From: Segetibacter koreensis DSM 18137
GTDB taxonomy: Bacteria; Bacteroidota; Bacteroidia; Chitinophagales; Chitinophagaceae
Reading direction: 5' to 3'
NCBI RefSeq assembly: GCF_000374045.1
Contig: NZ_KB893340.1
Span: forward strand, 1-33,960
Length of the DNA stretch: 33,960 nt
Both the position numbers and the translations under genes were made by a program. Positions 16,346 through 24,595 of this stretch are shown here, in pieces. Every line of letters starts with the position of its first letter. The first letter of the stretch is position 1. Below the pieces are notes generated by a model. It saw only the letters and a program-made list of their open reading frames with translations. It searched no databases and was not told the DNA's origin.

Positions 16346-18967
16346 ATGAGCAAAAGCAGTGCCGAAACCCCTTTGATGCAGCAGCATAAGGCTATTAAAC
16401 AAAAGTATCCTGACGCTATTTTGTTGTTTCGGGTAGGAGATTTTTATGAAACATTTGGCGAAGATGCAATTATCACAAGTCAGATTTTGGGTATTACGCT
16501 TACAAAAAGAAACAATGGAGCCGCATTCAGCAGTGAGCTGGCAGGGTTTCCGCACCATGCTTTAGATACTTATTTGCATAAGTTGGTGAAAGCGGGCTAT
16601 CGTGTAGCCATCTGTGACCAGCTTGAAGATCCTAAACAGGTAAAGGGAATTGTAAAGCGTGGAGTTACGGAAATGGTAACACCCGGTGTTGCAACGAGCG
16701 ATAAACTACTGGAACATGACAGTAATAATTTTTTGGCAGCTATTCATTTTATTGATGATAAAGCCGGCATTGCCTTACTCGATATTTCAACCGGCGAATT
16801 ATTTGCCAGTGAAGGCAATGCAGAATATATTGACAAATTGCTGCAAAGCCTAAGGCCTGCTGAAGTTATTTTTCAACGGAGTTTTCAAAAACATTTTAAA
16901 GAAACCTTTGGAAGTAAGTTTTATACTTATACGCTGGATAGCTGGATCTTTGAAGAAGCTTATGCTACGGAAACTTTATTGAAGCATTTTCAAACACATT
17001 CGTTAAAAGGCTTTGGGGTTGAAGCAATGCCCCTGGCAATTGTAGCTGCAGGTGCAGTTTTTCATTATCTGAAAGATACAGAGCATCCTAACTTACAGCA
17101 CATTACTTCTATTCAGCGGCTGGAAAAAGATGATTACTTATGGATGGACCGTTTTACCATAAGAAACCTTGAATTGCTGGGAAGTGGAGTTGAGAACGGG
17201 CAAACACTGTTAAAAGTACTGGACAACACAGTAAGCCCAATGGGCGCAAGATTAATGAAAAGGTGGATTGTACTTCCTTTAAAAGATATTGCCAAAATAA
17301 ATGAGAGACTGGAATTAGTTGAGTTTTTAATCAAAGACCCGGAACTGCGAACCAAGCTCGCACAACATATAAAGCAGGCAGGAGATATTGAAAGACTGGT
17401 TAGTAAAATACCTTTGAAAAAAATAAATCCGAGAGAAGTATTACAGATAGCCCGCGGCTTGCAGCAAGTGGAAGCTATAAGAAGCTCCTGCCTTTATTCT
17501 TCCAACAGTTACTTAAAAAGACTTGCTGACGCGCTTAATCCCTGTCATTACATTCTTGAGAAAATTGTAAAAGACATAGTTGAAAGTCCGCCGGTACAGA
17601 TTGCGAAAGGCGGAGTGATGAAGCCGGGAGTTCATGCTGAGTTAGATGAATTAAGAAACATTGCAAGCACGGGAAAAGATTACCTGCTGCAGATGCAACA
17701 AAAAGAATGTGAAGCAACAGGCATAACATCTTTAAAAGTTGGTTTTAATAATGTTTTTGGCTATTATCTTGAAGTTACCAACATTCATAAAAGCAAAGTC
17801 CCGGAAACATGGATGCGCAAGCAAACGTTGGCCAATTGTGAGCGGTATATAACACAGGAACTTAAAACCTATGAAGAAAAGATAGTTGGCGCTGAAGACA
17901 AAATACTTGGTATAGAGCAGGAGTTGTACGACAAACTTTTGCTCGAGCTGCAGGATTACATCGCGCCCATGCAAGTGAATGGCAATGTGCTTGCTACTTT
18001 GGATTGTGTGTGCTGCTTTGCGCACAACGCTTTACAGTATAATTATAAAAAGCCACTGCTTCACAATGGGCTTGAGTTTGAGATAAAAGACAGCCGTCAC
18101 CCTGTAATTGAAAGAAACCTGCCGGCAGGTGAAAGTTATATTGCCAATGATATTTGTTTAAACCCTTCAGGCCAGCAGGTTATTATTTTAACCGGGCCGA
18201 ACATGAGTGGTAAGAGCGCTTTGCTTCGTCAGACTGCACTGATTACTTTAATGGCACACATGGGAAGTTTTGTTCCGGCAAGTGCAGCTACCATTCCTTT
18301 GACTGATAAGATATTTACTCGCGTTGGCGCCAGCGATAACTTGAGTGGAGGTGAAAGTACGTTTATGGTTGAAATGAATGAGACCGCAAGCATCATCAAC
18401 AACCTTACGCCAAGAAGTTTGATTTTGCTTGATGAAATCGGCAGGGGCACCAGCACCTATGACGGTATAAGTATAGCATGGAGTATTGTCGAGTACCTTC
18501 ACTCCTCTCCTCATGCTCCTAAAACTTTGTTTGCAACACATTACCATGAATTAAATGAACTGGAAAATAAATTAGCAAGAGTCAAAAATTACCATGTAAC
18601 AAATAAAGAAATCGGCAATAAAATAATCTTTCTCAGAAAATTAGCTCCTGGTGGAAGTACACATAGCTTTGGTATTCATGTAGCGAAAATGGCAGGAATG
18701 CCACCCAAATTAATCGAAAGGGCAAATGAAGTATTGCAGCAATTAGAAAGCAAGCACGTGGATGAAATTGGTGACATACCAAAAACAAATGACCTGGCGG
18801 CAAACATTAAAAAGATTTCAGCACCAAAACTTCAATTAAGTATTTTTGATGCACACAGCGAAACATTTGATGAAATACGGCAAATTCTAGATGATATTGA
18901 TATTAACCGCCTTACTCCTGTTGAGGCTTTGATGAAGTTGAATGAAATTAAGCAGAAAGTAAAGTAA
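16346..18967 (+). CDS. mutS: DNA mismatch repair protein MutS
   Basis: MutS scans DNA for mispairs and recruits MutL. The 873-aa protein has the full family layout. The mismatch-recognition domain has the Phe-x-Glu motif (Phe33, Glu35 in GDFYETFGEDA). Connector, lever and clamp domains follow. The C-terminal ATPase has Walker A GPNMSGKS (617-624), signature 'SGGESTFMVEM', Walker B ILLDEIGRGTS (Asp696, Glu697) and the ATHYHEL switch. The Phe-x-Glu pair and length identify MutS1 rather than MutS2. The C-terminus 'LTPVEALMKLNEIKQKVK' matches the tetramer-forming tail. The start could be Met1 or Met11; both precede the conserved block, and the promoter position leaves this open. It stands alone and ends before a 23-bp perfect hairpin shared with the convergent aminotransferase. 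Confidence 0.97.
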   Translation: MSKSSAETPLMQQHKAIKQKYPDAILLFRVGDFYETFGEDAIITSQILGITLTKRNNGAAFSSELAGFPHHALDTYLHKLVKAGYRVAICDQLEDPKQVKGIVKRGVTEMVTPGVATSDKLLEHDSNNFLAAIHFIDDKAGIALLDISTGELFASEGNAEYIDKLLQSLRPAEVIFQRSFQKHFKETFGSKFYTYTLDSWIFEEAYATETLLKHFQTHSLKGFGVEAMPLAIVAAGAVFHYLKDTEHPNLQHITSIQRLEKDDYLWMDRFTIRNLELLGSGVENGQTLLKVLDNTVSPMGARLMKRWIVLPLKDIAKINERLELVEFLIKDPELRTKLAQHIKQAGDIERLVSKIPLKKINPREVLQIARGLQQVEAIRSSCLYSSNSYLKRLADALNPCHYILEKIVKDIVESPPVQIAKGGVMKPGVHAELDELRNIASTGKDYLLQMQQKECEATGITSLKVGFNNVFGYYLEVTNIHKSKVPETWMRKQTLANCERYITQELKTYEEKIVGAEDKILGIEQELYDKLLLELQDYIAPMQVNGNVLATLDCVCCFAHNALQYNYKKPLLHNGLEFEIKDSRHPVIERNLPAGESYIANDICLNPSGQQVIILTGPNMSGKSALLRQTALITLMAHMGSFVPASAATIPLTDKIFTRVGASDNLSGGESTFMVEMNETASIINNLTPRSLILLDEIGRGTSTYDGISIAWSIVEYLHSSPHAPKTLFATHYHELNELENKLARVKNYHVTNKEIGNKIIFLRKLAPGGSTHSFGIHVAKMAGMPPKLIERANEVLQQLESKHVDEIGDIPKTNDLAANIKKISAPKLQLSIFDAHSETFDEIRQILDDIDINRLTPVEALMKLNEIKQKVK

Positions 18968-19058
18968 GTCTGCAACTTTTAAATGAGAGAGAATCAAGTG
19001 GAGCTTTTCTTTCAGGAACTTATCTGCCAACCAAATGAGCAGAACGTTCTTGCAATAA

Positions 19059-19105
19059 AAAGAGTGGTTCTTTTGTATGAATTTCATACAAAAGAACCAC
19101 TCTTT
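19059..19105. terminator. Long bidirectional terminator hairpin
   Basis: Arms 19059-19081 and 19083-19105 are perfect 23-bp inverted complements (left arm AAAGAGTGGTTCTTTTGTAT, continuing to 19081), with A- and T-rich flanks. It lies between convergent mutS and the aminotransferase gene and can stop both transcripts. Confidence 0.9.
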
Positions 19106-19126
19106 AACGTACGTACAAAGTATGTT

Positions 19127-20317
19127 CTATTTCAATTTATCCAAAGCTTCTTTTATTCTTGCAAAACCTTTTTCAATGTTTTCCATACTATTTGCAAAAC
19201 TTATACGAATGCAATTGGGCGATCCAAATGCCGAACCTGTAACAGTAGATACATGTGCTGTGTGGAGGAGATACATGCATACATCTTCCGCATTTTCAAC
19301 TTTTGTTTCACCATCTGACTTTCCAAATAAACTGCTTATTTCAGGGAAGATATAAAAAGCGCCATCAGGTATATAACACTTAAAACTCGGGATCTGACAT
19401 ACAAGTTCCTGTACACGCTTATGTCTTCGTTCAAACTCCTTTACCATTTCGTAGGTGCTGTCAAGGTTACTTTTTAAGGCAACTATTGCAGCTCTTTGCG
19501 TTATAGAGTTTGTTCCGCTGGTAATTTGCCCTTGCAATTTTTCACAACCTTTTACAATTTCTGGCGAAGCAGCTAAATAACCAAGTCTCCAACCTGTCAT
19601 TGCAAAACCTTTGCTCAATCCGTTTACGATCGCTACCCTATCCTTTATTTCATCAAATTGTGCAATACTCTCGTGTCCGCCTACATAATTTATATATTCA
19701 TATATCTCATCGCTCATTATGTATACCTGCGGATGCTTTTTAAAAACTTCTGCAAGCCCTTTTAATTCATCTCTGGTGTACACTGCCCCTGAAGGGTTGC
19801 AGGGAGATGAAAACATAAAGAGTTTTGTTTTATCTGTTATGGCGGCTTCCAGTTGCTCGGGTGTTATTTTGTATTTGCTCTCGAGGGTAGTTTCAACAGG
19901 CACTACTACACCCTCAGCTATTTTTACAAGTTCTGAGTAAGTAACCCAATAAGGAGTAGGAATGATTACTTCATCACCTTTATCTACAACAGCCAAAATA
20001 AGGTTAGCGATGCTTTGTTTCGCTCCTGTTGATACTATAATATTTTCAGCTTTATAATCAAGATTATTATCCCTTTTAAGCTTAAAACATACAGCTTCTT
20101 TTAAATCTGCGAAACCTCCAACCGGAGTATAATGCGAATAATTATCATTTATTGCCTGTATGGCTGCCTGTTTTATATGCTTAGGTGTATCAAAATCAGG
20201 TTCACCCAGGCTTAGGTCAACTACGTCTTTTCCCTCACTTCTTAGCTGCCGGCCAAGTTTTGCCATTTTGAGGGTCTCTGGTTCACTAAAACGGTCTAAA
20301 ATACTTGATAAAGACAT
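19127..20317 (-). CDS. PLP-dependent class I aminotransferase (aspartate aminotransferase-like)
   Basis: The 396-aa enzyme has the fold-type I aminotransferase signature. The PLP Schiff-base Lys236 lies in GLSKGFAMTGWRLGY, Asn174 in SPCNPSGAVY, and Asp203/Tyr206 in MSDEIYEY bind the cofactor. A Gly-rich phosphate site lies near STGAKQSI, and a C-terminal Arg (NCIRISFA) binds the substrate carboxylate. The sequence fits subgroup I-gamma (prokaryotic aspartate or aspartate/prephenate aminotransferases), using aspartate or glutamate with 2-oxo acids in the cytosol. Exact substrate range cannot be read. A perfect -7 box lies 20 bases upstream. It is not in an operon with lysC or serA despite the shared metabolic theme. 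Ends at the shared hairpin. Confidence 0.92.
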   Translation of the reverse strand: MSLSSILDRFSEPETLKMAKLGRQLRSEGKDVVDLSLGEPDFDTPKHIKQAAIQAINDNYSHYTPVGGFADLKEAVCFKLKRDNNLDYKAENIIVSTGAKQSIANLILAVVDKGDEVIIPTPYWVTYSELVKIAEGVVVPVETTLESKYKITPEQLEAAITDKTKLFMFSSPCNPSGAVYTRDELKGLAEVFKKHPQVYIMSDEIYEYINYVGGHESIAQFDEIKDRVAIVNGLSKGFAMTGWRLGYLAASPEIVKGCEKLQGQITSGTNSITQRAAIVALKSNLDSTYEMVKEFERRHKRVQELVCQIPSFKCYIPDGAFYIFPEISSLFGKSDGETKVENAEDVCMYLLHTAHVSTVTGSAFGSPNCIRISFANSMENIEKGFARIKEALDKLK

Positions 20318-20336
20318 GAATTTTTATTTTTGGACG

Positions 20337-20344
20337 CAAATGTA
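20337..20344 (-). promoter_or_regulatory. -7 promoter element of the aminotransferase gene
   Basis: Minus-strand TACATTTG fits TAnnTTTG exactly, identical to the gyrA box. It lies 20 bases before the ATG, giving a short leader. Confidence 0.6.
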
Positions 20345-20378
20345 GCGAAATAATACTCTCACCTAAGTATTGAAGTTC

Positions 20379-21647
20379 TTAATCTTTATAATTGATTTTA
20401 AATTTACTTAAGTCCGGAAGATACTTTCGATGTCGATGTTTTTCGTAGCCATAAATAAGCTGACCGAGGTTTTTCATAAATGGTAAACCAACAGTATCGT
20501 AATCATACTTATCATCGTTGAAGATGCGGTCACTATTGCACAAGACTGTAGCGCTAAGCATAAATTCAACATTGTTTTCAAAATCTACTATATAGGCAAC
20601 ATCGGTTAAGAATCCGTAGGCATCTCCTATTTTATTAAAGATTCTGATGTTCTCCGGCATTGTGCCTTTTTCAGCGCCAAACAGCAAAAATTTACAATAA
20701 GCATCAGGATATTGACTGCTGTCATAATAGGGAGATTTGCTTTCGCGTGGCTTTGCACTCATGTATTTGTATAGAAACTGATAATCTTCACTGGTTAAAT
20801 TAAATCTTTGTTTTTTTGGAACAGCCTTCGGAAAAATAACTGCGCGAAGGATGTTATGCAAATCGTATAACGAGAATTTGTTTTTTTCTGAAAAATCAAA
20901 GGGCTCGTTAATCAATTCTCCATCGCGGTAAAAACCTTTTCCTGCTTTATTGTTTCTTTTAATAAATGTACTTGTATTGTACTGAGGTTGCTGCTGATAT
21001 AGCAACTTGCCCACACTATCATAAAAAGAAACAGCATTGGTATTTCGGTTCTGGTCTTCGGTCAACGAGATATTTAGCCTGTGACGAATGTCAGCAGTTT
21101 CATACCCTTTTCTGTGCAACTGCCTGTTAAAATAATCCTGTCCTAAAAAGTCATACAAATGGTTAAAGGCATCGTTATCACTTACCAGAAATATTTTCTT
21201 AATACAATCAGCAACCGAAACCTGTGCGTCTTTAGCCTTTGAACTATCTAAACCTATCTCTTGCCTTGCGTAACTGTTGTCTGCTGTCATCATTGCGTAC
21301 TTTTCAACTCCCGGAATTTTTATCTCATTTAGCTTTTCAAGAGCAAGTAAAGCAGCAGGTAACTTCACTGTACTGGCGGGATAAAAATACGCTTGTGGAT
21401 TTTCGTTAAAGGTATAATCTGTAAAATGCGGTTTGTTGTTTGCGTCCCTGTCAATTTTTGTGTAAATTATCTGAAGGTCAAAAACATCTTTTTGTAGTAA
21501 TATCGGTTGAAGAGCTGCATCAGTTGCAAGTAAACTATCGAGAACATTGGTGTCAGAAGCATTCAAAGGATGATAAGTTTTATTTACGCTGCTACACGAA
21601 ATGCAGCCAACTATAATTATTAAAAGAAGTGTAAGTTTTGAAAACAT
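20379..21647 (-). CDS. Class A beta-lactamase-related serine hydrolase, lipoprotein
   Basis: From ATG 21647 the product is 422 aa with a lipoprotein signal (MFSKLTLLLIIIVGCISCSS; lipobox IVGC puts the modified Cys at 15, with Cys18 an alternative). Class A-type motifs are present: Ser92-x-x-Lys95 (YPASTVKLPAA), Ser156-Asp-Asn158 (LVSDNDAFNHL) and Lys339-Ile-Gly341 (NKIGDAYG). The fold is thus the transpeptidase/beta-lactamase type, but the protein is about 100 residues longer than class A beta-lactamases and no Glu166-like residue was identified. A peptidase, esterase or cell-wall role is as likely as antibiotic hydrolysis. A longer frame opens at 21716, but the shorter start precedes the signal peptide directly and follows a TACTTTTA box. 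It is followed by the aminotransferase gene 61 bases downstream. Confidence 0.83.
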   Translation of the reverse strand: MFSKLTLLLIIIVGCISCSSVNKTYHPLNASDTNVLDSLLATDAALQPILLQKDVFDLQIIYTKIDRDANNKPHFTDYTFNENPQAYFYPASTVKLPAALLALEKLNEIKIPGVEKYAMMTADNSYARQEIGLDSSKAKDAQVSVADCIKKIFLVSDNDAFNHLYDFLGQDYFNRQLHRKGYETADIRHRLNISLTEDQNRNTNAVSFYDSVGKLLYQQQPQYNTSTFIKRNNKAGKGFYRDGELINEPFDFSEKNKFSLYDLHNILRAVIFPKAVPKKQRFNLTSEDYQFLYKYMSAKPRESKSPYYDSSQYPDAYCKFLLFGAEKGTMPENIRIFNKIGDAYGFLTDVAYIVDFENNVEFMLSATVLCNSDRIFNDDKYDYDTVGLPFMKNLGQLIYGYEKHRHRKYLPDLSKFKINYKD

Positions 21648-22109
21648 CGATATAAAAGTATCGAATAAAAAGGATGTGAAAGGGTTTGCCCTTCTGTTGC
21701 AATCAGCATTATTCAAACTGAAAAGCCGTTCTTAAGTTATATCAAGTTTACTCCTAATGCGCATGCAAAATTTATGATCATCCATCAGGATAAAAGAGCT
21801 CAGGATTAAAAGCAGTATAAGGTAAATTGCAAATCCTCTTACCTGAAAGCTACCGGCTTTGCTTCAAAAACAAAATTAAAACGATATGAGTTGTGAAGAA
21901 AAAAACAGCCCTTCTTTTACAGGCGTACCAGGTACTATTTCAAATGCCTGTCATATTTATTTTTTTCTAGAAGCACTCAAGATAAACAACGTTTTCATTT
22001 TAGTAAATCAATCGAAACGACCCGAGATAGCAAGTTTTTAATACTTCTATGAACAAAAAAATAAAAAGCTTGGTGACTCATGTGAACCCTCCGCTTTTTT
22101 CCACATCGT
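21648..22109. other. Gene-poor junction between core genes and mobile island
   Basis: No gene is firmly supported. A 51-codon open frame (21886-22041, plus) lacks a convincing ribosome-binding context. This stretch separates ordinary chromosomal genes from the integrase side of the arsenic island and may include its left boundary, but no duplicated attachment core can be paired because the right end lies outside the window. Confidence 0.4.
22063..22099 (-). terminator. Possible terminator of the winged-helix/coiled-coil gene
   Basis: AAAAAGC (22063-22069) pairs with GCTTTTT (22093-22099), with further partial pairing inside. On the minus strand it follows the stop at 22110 and continues into ATTTTTTT. 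The interior stem is imperfect. Confidence 0.4.
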
Positions 22110-22601
22110 TTATATGTGGAAGTATTGTCGTAACGCTTCTAAGATATCTTTTGCATTAGTTACGATAATGGTTAATAGTGATCCGCCAATTGCACCTAAT
22201 ATCGCCCACAACTTTTTATTTTTCAATTCGTTGCTTTGTTGCAATGTCAACTTAAGTTGAGCTTCCTTTAATCTGTTATCCAAATCTGAAAGTCGCCGTT
22301 GAATTCGATCGTTTTCATCCAAGTCACTCTGGTATTTGAAATGTCCCCCCTTTTCTTGAGCTAACCGGCCCTTATCTGTCAATTTAAGCCATAACCTTCC
22401 GTGATAGTCATCTGCATATTTCAGGTCGTCTACCAACAGTTCCGTTATTCTTTCGCTAAGATCATTAGCTTCGCTTTTTTCAGCATCTCCGAACTTTTCT
22501 ACTATGACTTCAGATACCATAAAAGGGTCATTAGCAGGAAGTAAGGGCAATATTCTATCCAAATAATGAATGCTCTTATTACTAGCATGTTTGTTTGCCA
22601 T
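22110..22601 (-). CDS. Uncharacterised winged-helix-like / coiled-coil / C-terminal membrane-span protein
   Basis: From ATG 22601 the product is 163 aa. Residues about 10-80 look like a small winged-helix domain (LDRILPLLPANDPFMVSEVI ... WLKLTDKGRLAQEKGG, typical of a wing strand plus helix). A charged coiled coil follows (DENDRIQRRLSDLDNRLKEA, about 95-125). One C-terminal hydrophobic span comes last (LWAILGAIGGSLLTIIV, about 133-149), with a short tail. A GTG-started longer frame from 22640 adds 13 residues and is less likely. Orientation is opposite to the integrase. Similar small wHTH-plus-membrane proteins occur as cargo of mobile elements, but no family was recognised and no function is claimed. 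It could belong to the island or to the flanking chromosome. Confidence 0.6.
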   Translation of the reverse strand: MANKHASNKSIHYLDRILPLLPANDPFMVSEVIVEKFGDAEKSEANDLSERITELLVDDLKYADDYHGRLWLKLTDKGRLAQEKGGHFKYQSDLDENDRIQRRLSDLDNRLKEAQLKLTLQQSNELKNKKLWAILGAIGGSLLTIIVTNAKDILEALRQYFHI

Positions 22602-22904
22602 AAATAATGCAACCGTAAATTTTTTAAAACTAAATTGCACTGTACCCCCTACAGTACCACCTTAAATAACTAGTTCTGTAAAACCTTGACTATTAATAAT
22701 AAAAGTTGAGAGTATGTGGCCTCGACAGAACCAACATTTTCTTGGCTAAATCTGTACCACTATTACTTAAACTTTCAACTTTCTATTTGATAATCAACCA
22801 GTTATTACTTTAACGGCTAAATTAAATAAAACTGAATAAATAAAAAGGGGCAACCAAACGGGCAACCGAATGAAGCATTTTATTACCTTTAAGAAACTTT
22901 TTTT
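22602..22904. repeat. Integrase upstream region with two pairs of 12-bp-spaced direct repeats
   Basis: GTACC occurs at 22642 and 22654, with a further GTACCAC at 22754. GGGCAACC occurs at 22848-22855 and again at 22860-22867. Both pairs have a period of 12 bases. Such short repeats next to a tyrosine recombinase are what arm-type binding sites of an attachment site look like, but the role is inferred. No tRNA gene is seen here. Confidence 0.4.
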
Positions 22905-24272
22905 ATGGGCGAGGTAAACTTTTACTTAAAAGCTCCAGCTAAAGTTTCTGGGAAGTCTCTTATTTATCTCAAATATAAATATAATGGGAATGTTCTTGTG
23001 TTCACATTCGGCCAAAGTATTGATCCATCCAATTGGAATGTTAATAAGCAAAGAGTAAAGACTAATAGAATTACAACCGAAGATGGCCAATATGTGCTAA
23101 ATGATTTATTAGACGGTTTAGCCCGGTTGACCCGCACAACATACAACTCACAAATAATAAATGGAATTCCGAGACCAGAAATTTTAAGAAAGACTTTATC
23201 TAATTTTATAAATAAAAATGAGAAAACAGAGAATATAACTTTATATACTCTAATTGATCGTTTTATTTCTGGAGAAATTAAGCATCGAGGAAATTCGAAA
23301 AGCATAAGCACGTTGAGAGTATATATCGGTTGCAAGCATCACTTAGTGGAATTTGAAGCAATAAAAAAGTATAAAATAGATTTTGAAACGATTACACTGG
23401 AGTTTTATTATAAGTTTATAGAGTATTTAGAAAACAGGAAAACAAAATATAAAGCAGCGATTGATCTTTTTAGGAAAAACAACCAAAAGTTAAAAAGAAT
23501 AAAGACTCCTATTATTGATTTGGATATAAACACAATAGGGAAATACATCTCTAAAATAAAAGTATTTATGGGTGAAGCTGTAGAGTTGGGATATACTAAT
23601 AATATGTCTTGCAGAAGTAAAAAATTCGCAGTTCCCAAGGCCTCGACCGACGCGATCTATTTAAACGAAAAGGAATTAGAAAAATTATATAAGTGCGACT
23701 TAAGCAATTATAAAAGATTAGAGAGAGTAAGAGATCTATTTATATTTGGATGTTACGTTGGCCTCCGTTTTCAGGATTATTCAGCAATTAAAGAAGAAAA
23801 TATAATTGAAGTTGAAGGTGATAAATTTATAAAGGTGCTTACTAAAAAAACAAAGGAACTAGTGATAATTCCTTGTAGCCCGGTTGTTTTAGATATTTTT
23901 AAAAAGTATGGCGAAAATACCAATAAGCTTCCAGCTTCTGTCTCTAACCAAAATTTTAATGAATATATAAAAGAAGCATGCAAAAAAGCTGGCTTACTTG
24001 ATAAAGGACATTTGTTAGATGAACCTGAAAAGGAGACGTGGGAATGTGTATCTAGTCACACTGCTAGAAGATCGTTTGCCACTAATTATTATTTGGAAGG
24101 TTTTCCAACAATTGATTTAATGAAGATAACAGGTCATAGAACTGAAAAAGCTTTTCTCACCTATATAAGGATATCTAAACTTGATACTGCCAAACGATTA
24201 AATCAACATATGAAAAAGAAATGGGAAGAAAAGAGGATAAAGGCTAACAATGCATCATTAAGTGTAGCTTAA
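22905..24272 (+). CDS. Tyrosine recombinase / site-specific integrase
   Basis: The 455-aa protein is an intact phage-type integrase of the Bacteroidota mobile-element group. An N-terminal arm-binding region (about 1-100) and a SAM-like core-binding domain (about 105-250) precede the catalytic domain. It holds Arg288 (YVGLRFQDYS), the beta-hairpin Lys (LTKKTKELVI), His385-x-x-Arg388 (SSHTARRSFA), His411 (ITGHRTEKAF) and nucleophile Tyr420 (LTYIRIS). It should integrate and excise the element by strand exchange at an attachment site. It points into the arsenic locus, which lies downstream on the opposite strand, and the mob genes lie about 9 kb further on. This arrangement suggests it belongs to the same element. 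All catalytic residues are present, unlike the decayed mob end. Confidence 0.93.
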   Translation: MGEVNFYLKAPAKVSGKSLIYLKYKYNGNVLVFTFGQSIDPSNWNVNKQRVKTNRITTEDGQYVLNDLLDGLARLTRTTYNSQIINGIPRPEILRKTLSNFINKNEKTENITLYTLIDRFISGEIKHRGNSKSISTLRVYIGCKHHLVEFEAIKKYKIDFETITLEFYYKFIEYLENRKTKYKAAIDLFRKNNQKLKRIKTPIIDLDINTIGKYISKIKVFMGEAVELGYTNNMSCRSKKFAVPKASTDAIYLNEKELEKLYKCDLSNYKRLERVRDLFIFGCYVGLRFQDYSAIKEENIIEVEGDKFIKVLTKKTKELVIIPCSPVVLDIFKKYGENTNKLPASVSNQNFNEYIKEACKKAGLLDKGHLLDEPEKETWECVSSHTARRSFATNYYLEGFPTIDLMKITGHRTEKAFLTYIRISKLDTAKRLNQHMKKKWEEKRIKANNASLSVA

Positions 24273-24595
24273 CCCGAACCAAAACAGCTTTGTCTTTGGC
24301 TGCCTATAACTAAGACTTAATTCTTTTGCTTTTTACCTGTAACCATTTTTAATCTACTCCTACCGAAAGAAGGAGCAAAGAGCATTCCGAAACTGGTTGT
24401 ACGTGACACAGACTGGAAAGACTGTTTACATGGGAATTCGTCCCGGGTTTGCACAACACAGAATTGCAAAATTGGTATAAGAAGGATAAAGGCATGGAAC
24501 TTCAAAGAGACCTGCGACGACTATTTGGAGATTTTCTCTTAAACCGTGATGCTGGTTTTATTGAAATCACATTAAAAAGCAGCTTGTTGGTTTTA
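24273..24595. other. Region between integrase and metallophosphoesterase without firm gene
   Basis: About 320 bases lie between the convergent integrase and metallophosphoesterase genes. Two overlapping short frames (24317-24505 minus, 24449-24637 plus) exist but neither has a recognisable domain. The plus one, containing 'MELQRDLRRLFGDFLLNRDA', overlaps the end of the metallophosphoesterase gene. It may be a remnant of a lost gene. No hairpin terminator was found. Confidence 0.4.

Noticed and set aside
21886-22041. 51-codon plus-strand frame (MSCEEKNSPSFTGVPGT...) at the edge of the island
   Set aside because: Only an A-rich leader supports it. There is no domain, no neighbour logic and no terminator, so chance cannot be excluded.
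22061-22120. Possible tRNA 3' end as the integration target next to the island
   Set aside because: No cloverleaf or TPsiC-arm sequence could be built here. The only structure is the hairpin-like terminator of the neighbouring gene.
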